DNA from: Aquificota bacterium
GTDB lineage: Bacteria; Aquificota; Aquificia; Aquificales; Aquificaceae
DNA length: 42,892 nt
NCBI GenBank assembly: GCA_013153495.1
Contig: JAADEH010000007.1
Coordinates: 1 to 42,892, forward strand
Direction: 5' to 3'
Under the pieces are notes generated by a model, which saw only the letters and a list, made by a program, of their open reading frames with translations, made no database searches and was not told where the DNA came from. A program made the translations under genes and the position numbers. Of the stretch, positions 14,719 to 23,680 are shown piece by piece (positions within the stretch are counted from its first letter, which is position 1; every line of letters starts with the position of its first letter).

Positions 14719-15666
14719 TTACTCTTCCATGTTCAATTTTTCCTCTATTACGTAGGGCTTTTCACCTCTTGACTCGTAGTATGTCCTTATTATCAGCTCC
14801 GCAATTATACCTGTGGAAAGGAGCTGTATTCCTGCAAGGATTAAGAGCACTCCGAGTATAAGAAGGGGTCTTCCACCTATGTCCGCACCCGTGAATATCT
14901 TTAAAAGCGTAAGGTAAATCTCTATAGCTACTCCAATCACGAGCAGGAAGAAACCTAATCCTCCGAAAACATAAAGGGGTTTGGTGATGTATTCGTTCAG
15001 GAACTTTACCAAAAATATGTCCAGTATCACCCTTACGGTTCTGCCTATTCCGTATTTGGATTTTCCGTATATCCTCGGGTGGTGTTTTACGGGTATTTCG
15101 GTTATTTTGGCTCCGAACCTTTTTGCAAGTGCGGGCAAAAATCTGTGCATATCTCCGTAAAGTCTGTATCTTTTTGCTATATCCGCTTTGTAAGCCTTGA
15201 GGGTGCATCCGTAGTCGTGAAGCTCAACACCCGTTACCTTCGATATTATCCAGTTGGCAACTTTTGAGGGGAGCTTTCTCGAGAGAAAGGGGTCCTTTCT
15301 ATCCTTTCTCCAACCGCTGACTATGTCGTATCCCTCTTTAATCTTCTCTAAGAGCTTAGGTATGTCCTCGGGGTCGTTTTGAAGGTCCGCATCCATAGTG
15401 ATTATCACGTCTCCCTTTGCGTGTTCGAACCCAGCATACATAGCGGCTGTTTGTCCGTAATTCCTGCGAAAGCGTATAACCTTCACTTTTTTGTCCTTAG
15501 AAGCCAACTCTTTCAGTATTTCTGGTGTCCCGTCTTCGCTTCCGTCGTCAACGAAGATTATTTCATACTCCTCCCCCAATTTATCCAGCACTTCCTTCAG
15601 TTTTTCGTAAAGGTGAGGAACGCTCTCCTCTTCGTTGTATGTAGGCACGACTACGGAAATCATCAT
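14719..15666 (-). CDS. Family 2 glycosyltransferase, polyprenyl-phosphate type
   Basis: A 315-residue membrane-anchored GT-A enzyme. The N-terminus SVVVPTYNEEESVPHLYEKL, the VDDGSEDGT loop and the DADLQNDPEDIP motif (donor/metal site) identify the DPM1/GtrB/ArnC-like group, which load a sugar onto undecaprenyl phosphate. Two hydrophobic helices near residues 230-255 and 268-295 form the C-terminal anchor. The conserved DYGCTLKAY segment is present. It overlaps the yaaA-like gene by 4 bp (ATGATG start region) and is probably co-transcribed with it. Sugar and acceptor cannot be told from sequence. Confidence 0.85.
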   Translation of the reverse strand: MMISVVVPTYNEEESVPHLYEKLKEVLDKLGEEYEIIFVDDGSEDGTPEILKELASKDKKVKVIRFRRNYGQTAAMYAGFEHAKGDVIITMDADLQNDPEDIPKLLEKIKEGYDIVSGWRKDRKDPFLSRKLPSKVANWIISKVTGVELHDYGCTLKAYKADIAKRYRLYGDMHRFLPALAKRFGAKITEIPVKHHPRIYGKSKYGIGRTVRVILDIFLVKFLNEYITKPLYVFGGLGFFLLVIGVAIEIYLTLLKIFTGADIGGRPLLILGVLLILAGIQLLSTGIIAELIIRTYYESRGEKPYVIEEKLNMEE

Positions 15667-16337
15667 ATATACTTCCCCTCGCTTTCCATAACTACCAGAA
15701 GGGCATTCCCTTCCTCTCTAATCTCTCTGACTTTGTAGTCAAGGAAGTTTATTTTTTCTAATGTATCCAAATCTACCTTCATCTCGACTATGTATCTGAG
15801 GGTGTATGCTCTGTGGGGGAGGGTGTTTATGACCCGCTTTTCCTTTCGGTAGTAGATAAAACTTATTACCTGCGCATTTTCGGGTATTGTTAAGGCTTTT
15901 CTGTCCTGAGTAGAGGCAAGGTCGAACACTACCTGACCCGAAAGGGTGCTTTCTAAAAGTTCCTTGAGGTGCCTTTTCCAGAAGCTGTAAAGCTTTTCAC
16001 CTTCATACTCGTCGTTCCAGTCAAGTTCGTATTGGGGTATCAGGTCCTCAACCTTGAGAAGTCCGAACAGAGGTGAAGGAACGAGGGACTTTTCCTGTAT
16101 CTCTTCCTGGACTTTCTTGGGGAGTGCCCAGAAGCTAAGCTCTTCCCAAAATCTTCCCTTGAGTCTTCTGTATGTGGGAGCGAGGGGGGAAGTCTTCACT
16201 TTAAAATGTCTTATCAGTGCTTCTCTTAGTGGGTTTATTTGGGAAAATCCGTTTTCTTCCCACACCTCGAAGAGGTCTTTTCTTACTATATCCATACGGG
16301 ACTGCTGACCGCTGTGAGGGAGTAGAAAGAAAGCCAT
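15663..16337 (-). CDS. YaaA / UPF0246 family protein, divergent
   Basis: A 224-residue cytoplasmic protein. LYSFWKRHLKELL, VVFDLASTQDRKAL, LFGLLKVEDLIPQYELDW and the late YTLRYIVEMKVDLDTLEKI follow the order of the peroxide-stress protein YaaA (LYGLLRPLDLI...LYDFW...VNLAS). The usual N-terminal SPAK/SPSK segment is replaced by LLPHSGQQS, so this is a distant member and function may differ. YaaA in E. coli limits intracellular iron under peroxide stress. It is the first gene of a two-gene unit with the glycosyltransferase. Confidence 0.6.
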   Translation of the reverse strand: MAFFLLPHSGQQSRMDIVRKDLFEVWEENGFSQINPLREALIRHFKVKTSPLAPTYRRLKGRFWEELSFWALPKKVQEEIQEKSLVPSPLFGLLKVEDLIPQYELDWNDEYEGEKLYSFWKRHLKELLESTLSGQVVFDLASTQDRKALTIPENAQVISFIYYRKEKRVINTLPHRAYTLRYIVEMKVDLDTLEKINFLDYKVREIREEGNALLVVMESEGKYI

Positions 16338-16343
16338 AGAAGT

Positions 16344-16378
16344 ATTATAAGGGTAAGCTTATATCCTTATGGTAGAAT
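16344..16378. promoter_or_regulatory. Divergent yaaA-like / pgk promoters
   Basis: The 47-bp intergenic space holds two -10 boxes. On the - strand TATAAT (16349-16344) ends 6 nt before the ATG at 16337. On the + strand TGGTAGAAT (extended -10, TAGAAT at 16373-16378) ends 6 nt before the pgk ATG at 16385. Both transcripts are predicted to start on the A of the start codon. Confidence 0.55.
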
Positions 16379-16384
16379 TTCTCC

Positions 16385-17575
16385 ATGCCTCGGAAGAAGA
16401 GTCTAAGGGACGTAGATGTAAGGGGAAGGCGTGTTCTCGTTCGGGTGGATTTCAACGTTCCCATCGATGACCAGGGGAACATAGTTGACGACATAAGGAT
16501 AAGGGCGAGTCTGCCGACTATAGAGTATCTTCTCGACAGCAGGGCAAGGATAATCCTGATGTCCCACTTAGGAAGACCGAAGGGTAGGGACGAAAAATAC
16601 TCCCTCGCACCTGTGGCTAAGAGGCTGTCCCGCTTTATAGAGAGAGAGGTTAAGATGGCTCCTGACTGCGTGGGGGAAGAGGTCAGGGACATGGTTGAAA
16701 GCCTGGGAGAGGGAGAGGTTCTGCTGTTGGAGAACTTGAGGTTCCACGAGGGTGAGACGAAGGGCGATGAGAATTTTGCCAAGGAGCTGGCAAGCTACGG
16801 AGAGGTTTATGTGAGCGATGCTTTCGGAACTTGCCACAGGAAGCACGCTTCCGTTTATGTGGTTCCGAGGTTTTTGAAACCTGCGGTTATGGGCTTCTTG
16901 CTCGAGAAGGAGATTAATTACTTCGAGAGGGCGATGATAAATCCCCAGAGACCAGTGGTGGCGGTTCTCGGGGGTGCTAAGGTTTCCACCAAGCTGGGGA
17001 TAATTAAGAACTTGCTCAAGAGGGTGGACAAGCTCTTCATAGGCGGTGCTATGGCTTTCACCTTCATAAGGGCTATGGGCTACTCCGTGGGTAGCTCTCT
17101 TGTGGAGGAGGAACTCATTGACACCGCTTTAGACATTCTTGACATAGCGAAGAAGTTGGAGGTTAAGCTCTACCTGCCCGTGGATTTCGTTATAGGTCAG
17201 GAGATTTCCGACAGCACACCTACGAAGGTGGTTCCCTGGCAGGAGATACCTACGGGCTGGAAGGGGCTGGACATAGGTCCCGTTTCCGTTGAGCTTTTGA
17301 AGGAAGTTATCTCCGACGCTCAGACCATAGTCTGGAACGGTCCCATGGGTGTATTTGAGCTGGACAGGTTCAAGAGCGGAACCTTTGAGACCGCAAAGCT
17401 AATAGCTCAATCTTCCGCACTGACCATAGCGGGCGGGGGCGATACGGACCATGCCATTCACAAGGCGGGTGTTTACAATGCCATAGATTTCGTTTCTACG
17501 GGCGGCGGAGCCTTCCTTGAGCTTCTGGAAGGAAATTCTCTGCCGTGCTTAGAAGTCCTCGACGATAAGGAGTGA
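16385..17575 (+). CDS. pgk: Phosphoglycerate kinase
   Basis: Interconverts 1,3-bisphosphoglycerate plus ADP and 3-phosphoglycerate plus ATP; in an autotroph it mainly runs towards triose phosphate. The 396 residues have the standard two-domain layout: VLVRVDFNVPID at the N-terminus, LMSHLGRPKG, ENLRFHEGE, VYVSDAFGTCHRKHAS, GGAKVSTKLGI, WNGPMGVFE and the C-terminal GGGDTDHAI...VSTGGGAFLELL. It starts a run of four overlapping genes (pgk, suhB, usp, TPR), with argF 12 bp further on. Confidence 0.98.
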   Translation: MPRKKSLRDVDVRGRRVLVRVDFNVPIDDQGNIVDDIRIRASLPTIEYLLDSRARIILMSHLGRPKGRDEKYSLAPVAKRLSRFIEREVKMAPDCVGEEVRDMVESLGEGEVLLLENLRFHEGETKGDENFAKELASYGEVYVSDAFGTCHRKHASVYVVPRFLKPAVMGFLLEKEINYFERAMINPQRPVVAVLGGAKVSTKLGIIKNLLKRVDKLFIGGAMAFTFIRAMGYSVGSSLVEEELIDTALDILDIAKKLEVKLYLPVDFVIGQEISDSTPTKVVPWQEIPTGWKGLDIGPVSVELLKEVISDAQTIVWNGPMGVFELDRFKSGTFETAKLIAQSSALTIAGGGDTDHAIHKAGVYNAIDFVSTGGGAFLELLEGNSLPCLEVLDDKE

Positions 17576-17577
17576 AC

Positions 17578-18366
17578 ATGGAAATCGATAAGCTCGTTCA
17601 GGTAGCCAAGGAAGCCTCTTTGATAGGAGGCATAGTTTTAAAGGAGAACTTTAGGAAGGTCAGGGACGAAAACATAGAGGAGAAAGCGGATAAGGACTTT
17701 GTAAGCTACGTTGATAAAACTTCCGAGGAGAGGATAAGGAACTTTTTGGAGAAGGTCCTGCCGGACCACAGGGTTGTAGGTGAAGAATGGGGAGGTGAAG
17801 AGGACGGCGAGTTCGTGTGGTTCATAGACCCCTTAGACGGCACCAAGAACTACATAGCGGGATTTCCCATATTCGGTGTTTCCGTAGGGCTGGTTTACAG
17901 AGGAGAACCCATAGTAGGGGCGGTTTACCTTCCCGCTTTTGACACCCTTTACTGGGCTGGTAAGGGCTTGGGAGCTTTTAAAAATGGAAAACCCATAAAG
18001 GTGAGCACCGCATCCAACGTCAGGTATTCGGTAGTGGCATACGGATTTCCCTCACGAGCGATAAGAAACCTTGACGTTTACTGGGCGATTTTCAAGGAAG
18101 TGTTTGACAAGGTGGCAGCGATGAGAAGACCGGGAGCGGCGGCGGTTGACCTGTGCTTCGTGGCGGAGGGAATTTTTGAAGGGCTTATGGAGTTCGAACT
18201 CCACCCGTGGGACATAAACGCAGGAATTGTTATACTAAAGGAAGCAGGAGGTATGTATCGGGTGCTCGACGACGGTCCCAAAAGAGACATAATAGCTTCC
18301 AACGGTCGCATACAGGAGTTTCTGGAAGGTGTCGTCCTTGAGCATCTAAGGGAGGCAACCTATTGA
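17578..18366 (+). CDS. suhB: Inositol monophosphatase / archaeal-type fructose-1,6-bisphosphatase
   Basis: A 262-residue Mg2+/Li+-sensitive phosphatase of the IMPase superfamily. Metal-site motifs are VVGEEWGG (residues 66-73), DPLDGTKN (84-91) and HPWDINAG near 203. Homologues in thermophiles act on both inositol 1-phosphate and fructose 1,6-bisphosphate. Position right behind pgk favours a gluconeogenic role, while ino1 elsewhere in the window allows an inositol role. AAGGAG lies 6 nt before the ATG at 17578; the GTG at 17572 would overlap the pgk stop and is less likely. Confidence 0.9.
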   Translation: MEIDKLVQVAKEASLIGGIVLKENFRKVRDENIEEKADKDFVSYVDKTSEERIRNFLEKVLPDHRVVGEEWGGEEDGEFVWFIDPLDGTKNYIAGFPIFGVSVGLVYRGEPIVGAVYLPAFDTLYWAGKGLGAFKNGKPIKVSTASNVRYSVVAYGFPSRAIRNLDVYWAIFKEVFDKVAAMRRPGAAAVDLCFVAEGIFEGLMEFELHPWDINAGIVILKEAGGMYRVLDDGPKRDIIASNGRIQEFLEGVVLEHLREATY

Positions 18367-19250
18367 AGGTTCTCGTTCCCGTTGACTTCTCCGACATAAC
18401 CAACGTGGTCCTTCGAACGGTAAAGAGAATAATCGAACACCACGGGGGAGAGGTAATACTTTTCCATGCGGTATCACCAGCCATATACATACCTTATCCG
18501 GAAAGCCTCACCGTCGATGTGATAGATGTAAAACTCCTTCAGGAGATAGAGGAAGCCAAGAAAAAGGAAGCCTTAGAAAAGCTCGAGGGTCTGGTAGAAT
18601 TCCTAAAACCGGTAAAGGCAACAACCATTGTAGATGTAGGGGACCCGAGGGATTTAATTTTAGAGGTGGAGGAGAGGGAAAATCCCGACCTCGTGGTTAT
18701 AGGTAGTCATAAGAAGGGTCTTGTGGAGAAAATACTTATAGGTTCTACTGCGGAAAAGGTGGTAAAGCACAGCAAAAAACCCATACTTGTTATAAAGGGC
18801 TTCGAGCCTTCCTTCTCCAAAGAGGTGGTTTTAGCTTACGACTTTTCCAAGACTGCGGAAAAGACCTTAGAGTTTGCTCTAAAGTTTCTAAAACCTTTCA
18901 AGGTTAAAATTCACATACTCCACATAGACGAACCCATAGACCTACCCCTCGTGGAAAAAATCGGGGAAGCCCTTTACGAAAGATACCGGGAAGAGAAGAG
19001 GGGCTATGTGGAGAAAATAAGGGAGAGGTTCTCTTCGGAAGGGTTTGAGGTGTCCACAAGCTTTATATCCGGCAAAAACCCCGCACAGGAAATAGTTGGG
19101 TTCGTTAAGGAAAATACGGAGGTTGAACTGCTCGTGATGGGAAGTCGGGGTCTGTCGGGTCTTAAGAGGATACTCTTAGGAAGCACCTCTACCGAGGTTT
19201 TCAGGAAGGTGGATATTCCTATACTCATATACAAGGAAGGGTCAGAATGA
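18363..19250 (+). CDS. Tandem-domain universal stress protein
   Basis: A 295-residue cytoplasmic protein made of two UspA domains (about 1-142 and 150-295). Each begins with a strand and Asp-Phe-Ser motif (VLVPVDFSD; VVLAYDFSK) and ends with the ATP-binding pattern G-2x-G-9x-G(S/T): GSHKKGLVEKILIGSTAEK and GSRGLSGLKRILLGSTSTE. Fused Usp pairs are common in archaea and thermophiles; the role is general stress protection or ATP-dependent regulation. The start is TTG at 18363, supported by GGGAGG 8 nt upstream and a 4-bp overlap with suhB. Confidence 0.9.
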   Translation: MKVLVPVDFSDITNVVLRTVKRIIEHHGGEVILFHAVSPAIYIPYPESLTVDVIDVKLLQEIEEAKKKEALEKLEGLVEFLKPVKATTIVDVGDPRDLILEVEERENPDLVVIGSHKKGLVEKILIGSTAEKVVKHSKKPILVIKGFEPSFSKEVVLAYDFSKTAEKTLEFALKFLKPFKVKIHILHIDEPIDLPLVEKIGEALYERYREEKRGYVEKIRERFSSEGFEVSTSFISGKNPAQEIVGFVKENTEVELLVMGSRGLSGLKRILLGSTSTEVFRKVDIPILIYKEGSE

Positions 19251-20887
19251 GGTTTATAGCTCTCGGTTTGTTAACAGCTTTGAGCGTTTCCTTCGGAAAT
19301 TACTACTACGACTACCTGATGTGCAGGTATCTCTCTTCCCAACCTAAGAAGGCGGAGCTATACTGCCTGCAAGCTCTCGAGCAGAAACCCACACCGTCCC
19401 TATACATGGACACCATACGACTCGAGATGTCCCTGAGAAGAATAGACAAGGCTCTTGAAATTGCAAAGGAGTATTTAGAGAGGTATCCCGACAGGGAAGA
19501 GCCTTACATAGCCCTATACAGCATATACAGGTTGAAAGGGGACAGGAAGAAGGCTCTCGAGATACTTGAGAAGGCATACAGGAAGTTCCCCAACAAGAAG
19601 GAGGTTCTCATTTTCCTTGCGGACGAATACATAAAGACGGGCAAGATGCAAAAAGCCCGTGAGGTGCTGGAAAGATTTGCCAAACTCAGCCCTAACAATC
19701 CCTTCCCCTACTACCTTCTGGGACAGCTCTTCTTGAGTGAGGGCAAAGTTGATAAAGCGGTTGAGTATCTGCAGAAGGCTCTCGATATAAGGAGAACCTT
19801 CGAGGCGGCGTTCGTAACCCTCGGGAAGATATACGAAAGCAACAAAAATTTTTCACGGGCGGAAGACCTGTATAAAAGCATCCTCAAGGAAAATCCCAAC
19901 AACAAGGCGGCTCTCGAGAAGCTCGCTCAACTTTACATGGCTATGGGAAGGGTTGCTCAGGCTAAGGAGTTGTATGAAAAGCTTTACAAACTCGACCCCA
20001 ACAACTACCAGTATAAACATCAGTATGCGGTAACTCTGCTCCAGCTCGGGGAGTTCCGCAGGGCAAAAGATATACTCGAAGAGTTATACAAGCAGCATCC
20101 CGAAGACCTGAACGTGGCATACTCCTACGCTCTCTCCCTCGAGGTTACGGGAAATGCGGGTAAAGCGCTCGACATTTACGAGAGGCTACATAAACTCGTT
20201 CCGAAAAACCAGAGGATAATCGAGAGGCTCGTCAACGTCTATATAAGCTTGGGAAATTTTTCAAAGGCGGAGGAACTGATAGAAAAAGGACTAAAACTCA
20301 ATCCTGCCAACATAAAGCTCCTTATGCTGAAAGCCAACCTCTACATGGAAAAAAAGGAATACGAGAAGGCTCTCGAGGTCCTGAACAAGGTTGAGTCTAT
20401 AGCTCCCAAAGAATACAGGGTTTACTTTCTGAGGGCAATAGTTCTGGACCAGCTGGGAAGGTTCGTAGAGGCTGAGGAAAACCTCAGAAAAGCCATAGAA
20501 CTCAATCCGGAAGACCCTGACCTGTATAACCACCTCGGATACTCCCTTCTAATGTGGTATGGGGATGCGAGGGTCGATGAGGCGGAAAGATTGATAAGAA
20601 AGGCTCTCGAGAAGGAACCTAATAACCCCGCTTACATAGACAGCATGGGCTGGGTGTATTACCTGAAGGGGGACTACGAGAAGGCTATACAGTATCTGCT
20701 CGACGCTCTGAGGAGGGCTTACGACGACCCGGTAGTGAACGAGCACGTGGGAGATGTTCTTCTTAAGATGGGATACAAGGAAGAAGCTAAAAAGTATTAT
20801 GAAGAAGCTTTGAGGTTGCTTGAGGAAGGTAAAGAGGGGGAAAGGGGACAGAGAGAGAGACTCCTTGAAAAGCTCAAAGACTTGTAG
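19247..20887 (+). CDS. TPR-repeat protein, probably exported
   Basis: 546 residues. The first 17 or so (MRFIALGLLTALSVSFG) form a signal-peptide-like hydrophobic stretch. The rest is almost all tetratricopeptide repeats of 34 residues, visible as repeated A-L-E-x-P-N/D-N and Y-x-L-G motifs, roughly a dozen units. Near the C-terminus, HLGYSLL and the ARVDEAERLIRKALE...YIDSMGWVYYLKGDYEKA region resemble the conserved end of Bdellovibrio/Deltaproteobacteria-like TPR lipoproteins. It likely scaffolds an envelope complex; partner unknown. It overlaps the usp gene by 4 bp. Confidence 0.85.
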   Translation: MRFIALGLLTALSVSFGNYYYDYLMCRYLSSQPKKAELYCLQALEQKPTPSLYMDTIRLEMSLRRIDKALEIAKEYLERYPDREEPYIALYSIYRLKGDRKKALEILEKAYRKFPNKKEVLIFLADEYIKTGKMQKAREVLERFAKLSPNNPFPYYLLGQLFLSEGKVDKAVEYLQKALDIRRTFEAAFVTLGKIYESNKNFSRAEDLYKSILKENPNNKAALEKLAQLYMAMGRVAQAKELYEKLYKLDPNNYQYKHQYAVTLLQLGEFRRAKDILEELYKQHPEDLNVAYSYALSLEVTGNAGKALDIYERLHKLVPKNQRIIERLVNVYISLGNFSKAEELIEKGLKLNPANIKLLMLKANLYMEKKEYEKALEVLNKVESIAPKEYRVYFLRAIVLDQLGRFVEAEENLRKAIELNPEDPDLYNHLGYSLLMWYGDARVDEAERLIRKALEKEPNNPAYIDSMGWVYYLKGDYEKAIQYLLDALRRAYDDPVVNEHVGDVLLKMGYKEEAKKYYEEALRLLEEGKEGERGQRERLLEKLKDL

Positions 20888-20893
20888 GATAAT
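20888..20893 (+). promoter_or_regulatory. -10 box of argF
   Basis: GATAAT ends 6 nt before the argF ATG at 20900 and overlaps the stop of the TPR gene by its first bases' neighbourhood. It suggests argF can be transcribed on its own as a leaderless mRNA. Confidence 0.4.
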
Positions 20894-20899
20894 AGTCCC

Positions 20900-21820
20900 A
20901 TGAAAAGGGACTTTATAGACCTTTGGAATTTAGACCCCGAAGAGGGTTGGTATATAGTAAAAAGAACTCGGGAAGTAAAAGAGGGAAGGGAGGAACTGAG
21001 CAAAATTCTGGACAAAAAGCACTTAGCTCTTCTTTTCACCAAACCTTCTACGAGAACGAGGGTGTCTTTCGAAGTTGCGATAGGGGAACTCGGCGGTAGG
21101 TCCATGTTCCTTCAGGAGACACAGCTTCAGATATCGAGGGGTGAAGACGTTAGGGACACCGCAAGAACCCTGTCGAGGTATGTGGACGGCGTAATTGTAA
21201 GAAATCATTCCCACGCTTGGCTCGAGGAGTTTTCCAAGTGGGCTGAGGTTCCTGTCATAAATGCTCTTACGGACAAGTCCCATCCCTGTCAGCTACTGAG
21301 CGATGTTTTTACCCTTTACGAACGCTTCGGGGAGGATACCAAGAGGTTAAAGATTGCCTACGTGGGGGACGGGAACAACGTGTGCAACACTTGGCTCGTT
21401 GCGGCGGGGCTATTCGGCTTAAATCTGTTCGTGGGCACTCCGGAGGACTACGGACCGGATAGCTACTACCTTCAGGCGGGGCTTGACCTGTGCAACTTCA
21501 CGGGCGGGAGCATATACCTGACCACCAACCCCGTAGAGGCGGTAAAGGATGCGGATGTGGTCTATACGGACGTGTGGGTCAGCATGGGAGACGAGAACAG
21601 GGAAGAAAAGCTTGAAGCCTTAAAACCCTACCAAGTTAATGAGGAACTGCTGTCCCATGCTAAACCCGATGTGGTGGTCATGCACTGCCTTCCCGCGAAG
21701 AAGGGTCAGGAGATAACTGAGGAAGTTTTTGAAAAGTTTGCAGACTTTATATTCACTCAGGCGGAAAACAGACTGCACACCCAAAAGGTTCTTTTGGAGT
21801 TTCTCTTCAGGAATACTTAA
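20900..21820 (+). CDS. argF: Ornithine carbamoyltransferase
   Basis: Makes citrulline from ornithine and carbamoyl phosphate in arginine synthesis. The carbamoyl-phosphate loop KPSTRTR is near residue 50, HPCQLLSD near 132, and the ornithine-site HCLPAKKGQE near 260; the SMGDE motif replaces the ATCase loop, fixing it as OTC. 306 residues is standard. No other arg gene is adjacent. It meets glmS tail to tail with no spacer. Confidence 0.96.
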   Translation: MKRDFIDLWNLDPEEGWYIVKRTREVKEGREELSKILDKKHLALLFTKPSTRTRVSFEVAIGELGGRSMFLQETQLQISRGEDVRDTARTLSRYVDGVIVRNHSHAWLEEFSKWAEVPVINALTDKSHPCQLLSDVFTLYERFGEDTKRLKIAYVGDGNNVCNTWLVAAGLFGLNLFVGTPEDYGPDSYYLQAGLDLCNFTGGSIYLTTNPVEAVKDADVVYTDVWVSMGDENREEKLEALKPYQVNEELLSHAKPDVVVMHCLPAKKGQEITEEVFEKFADFIFTQAENRLHTQKVLLEFLFRNT

Positions 21821-23599
21821 TCACTCCACCGTTACGGTCTTGGCAAGGTTCCTCGGCTGGTCAACGTCGAGTCCCAGCTTACTCGCTATGTGATAAGCCA
21901 AAAGCTGAAGCGGAACGACGGTAAGGAAAGGAGTTAAGTCCTCTTCCAAAGGCGGGACTTTGAGGAAGTAATCCGAGAGCTTTTCAAGTTTCTGGTCTCC
22001 TTCAAACCCGACGCTTATAACTATACCCTTACGGGTTTTGACCTCTTCTATGTTGGAGAGTGTTTTTTCGTAAACTCTGTCCTGGGGAGCTATAACCACG
22101 ACGGGCATGTTCTCATCTATCAGCGCTATTGGACCGTGCTTCATCTCCCCTGCGGGATAACCTTCCGCATGTATGTAGGATATTTCCTTGAGCTTGAGGG
22201 CACCTTCCAACGCTATGGGATAGCTCAGATACCTTCCTAAGTATAGAAAGTCCCTCTTTTTCATAAACTTCTGAGCTAAGCTCTCAATCTCTTCAGACTT
22301 GTCCAGTAGGGTTTCTATTTTGGAAGGGACCTTCATAAGCTCTGAGGTGAGCTTTTCCCTCTGAGGGTGGGACGAGGAGGCTAAGTAATATAGAGCGGTT
22401 AGCTGTGCTGTAAAGGTCTTCGTTGCGGCGACACCTATCTCGGGTCCGGCATGGGTGTGGAGTGTGTAATCGGACTCCCTATCTATGGAGCTACCGACCA
22501 CGTTTACTATGGCAAGGGTCTTAGCACCTTTCTCCTTTGCGTAATTGACCGCAAACTTAGTGTCTATGGTCTCTCCCGATTGAGAGATGGCAAGTATGAG
22601 GTCTTCCTCACTAACGGGAAAGTCCCCGTATCTAAATTCGGAAGCATAGACCACCTCAGTGGGAACACCTGAATACTTTTCTATCCAGAACTTACCTATA
22701 AGTCCCGCATGGTAGGAAGTTCCGCAGGCTATGACGAGTATCCTTCTAAACTCCTTGAGAGAAAAGGGAAGCTCCTCTTCACCCGAGATTAGACCCCTTA
22801 TGGTATCACCTACCGCTTTGGGTTGTTCGTATATTTCTTTGAGCATAAAGTGCTTGAAACCTGACTTCTCCGCGGAGATGATGTCCCAGGGAACGAGTGT
22901 TATGTCCTTAGTTATCGGGTTGCCCTCAAAGTCGTATATGTTCACCCCTTCAGGGGTTATATCCGCTATCTCGCCGTCGCCGAGGGTTATTACCTTCCTC
23001 GTGTAAGGAAGTATTGCGGGAATGTCGGAAGCCAAGAAGTTCTCTCCTTCACCTATACCGACGACCAGAGGACTACCCTGTTTTACCCCTATTACCCTGT
23101 TGGGTTCGTGAACCGTTATAACCGCAAAGGCAAAAGCACCCTTGAGTTTGTTTACGACCTCTAAAACCGCATCGAGCAGGTCTCCTCTGTAGCTTCGGGC
23201 TATGAGGTGTGCGATAACCTCGGTGTCCGTTGCGGAACGGAACTTAACTCCCTGCTTTTGAAGCTCCTTCCTCAGCTCCAAGTAGTTCTCCACTATACCG
23301 TTGTGAACTACCGCAAATTCCTCTTTTTCGTCCGTGTGGGGGTGTGCGTTTTCGGTTGAAGGCTCTCCGTGAGTAGCCCAGCGGGTGTGCCCTATTCCTG
23401 TTTTCCCCTTGTAAGGCTTGCCCCAGAGGCTTTTTACCAGCTCTCTGATTTTTCCAACTTGTTTTTCAACCACTAACTTGTTTCCCTCTATCAGAGCCAC
23501 CCCCGCGGAGTCGTATCCCCTGTATTCGAGCCTCTCAAGTCCGCCCAAGATGAGAGGCAGAGCTGTTTCCTTCCCCGTATAACCTATAATTCCGCACAT
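21821..23599 (-). CDS. glmS: Glutamine--fructose-6-phosphate aminotransferase
   Basis: Makes glucosamine 6-phosphate, the entry to UDP-GlcNAc, peptidoglycan and LPS. N-terminal class II glutaminase with catalytic Cys2 (MCGIIGYTG), GHTRWATHGEPS and NGIVENY; then two SIS domains (MLKEIYEQP, ACGTSYHAG, SQSGET, HAEGYPAGEMKHGPIALI). The C-terminus DQPRNLAKTVTVE is the canonical end. 592 residues is slightly short of the 609 of E. coli and complete. The gene stands alone on this strand. Confidence 0.98.
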   Translation of the reverse strand: MCGIIGYTGKETALPLILGGLERLEYRGYDSAGVALIEGNKLVVEKQVGKIRELVKSLWGKPYKGKTGIGHTRWATHGEPSTENAHPHTDEKEEFAVVHNGIVENYLELRKELQKQGVKFRSATDTEVIAHLIARSYRGDLLDAVLEVVNKLKGAFAFAVITVHEPNRVIGVKQGSPLVVGIGEGENFLASDIPAILPYTRKVITLGDGEIADITPEGVNIYDFEGNPITKDITLVPWDIISAEKSGFKHFMLKEIYEQPKAVGDTIRGLISGEEELPFSLKEFRRILVIACGTSYHAGLIGKFWIEKYSGVPTEVVYASEFRYGDFPVSEEDLILAISQSGETIDTKFAVNYAKEKGAKTLAIVNVVGSSIDRESDYTLHTHAGPEIGVAATKTFTAQLTALYYLASSSHPQREKLTSELMKVPSKIETLLDKSEEIESLAQKFMKKRDFLYLGRYLSYPIALEGALKLKEISYIHAEGYPAGEMKHGPIALIDENMPVVVIAPQDRVYEKTLSNIEEVKTRKGIVISVGFEGDQKLEKLSDYFLKVPPLEEDLTPFLTVVPLQLLAYHIASKLGLDVDQPRNLAKTVTVE

Positions 23600-23605
23600 G
23601 GCTTT

Positions 23606-23611
23606 ATTTTA
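23606..23611 (-). promoter_or_regulatory. -10 box of glmS
   Basis: On the - strand TAAAAT is followed by 6 nt and the ATG at 23599, with no ribosome site between: another predicted leaderless start. I see no sign of a glmS ribozyme, since there is no leader. Confidence 0.45.
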
Positions 23612-23667
23612 ATTCCAAATTTCGGAAATGGACCCCCAAGCCACCCGGCTTATGGGCTGTGCTGAGA

Positions 23668-23673
23668 TAAAAT
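23668..23673 (+). promoter_or_regulatory. -10 box of gatA
   Basis: TAAAAT ends 7 nt before the gatA ATG at 23681; TGAGATAAA at 23663-23671 is an alternative extended -10. No Shine-Dalgarno sequence is present. Confidence 0.4.
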
Positions 23674-23680
23674 AGATAGC

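Noticed and set aside
23600-23680. tRNA or small RNA between glmS and gatA
   Set aside because: The 81-bp gap shows no cloverleaf or stable hairpin, only the two promoters.
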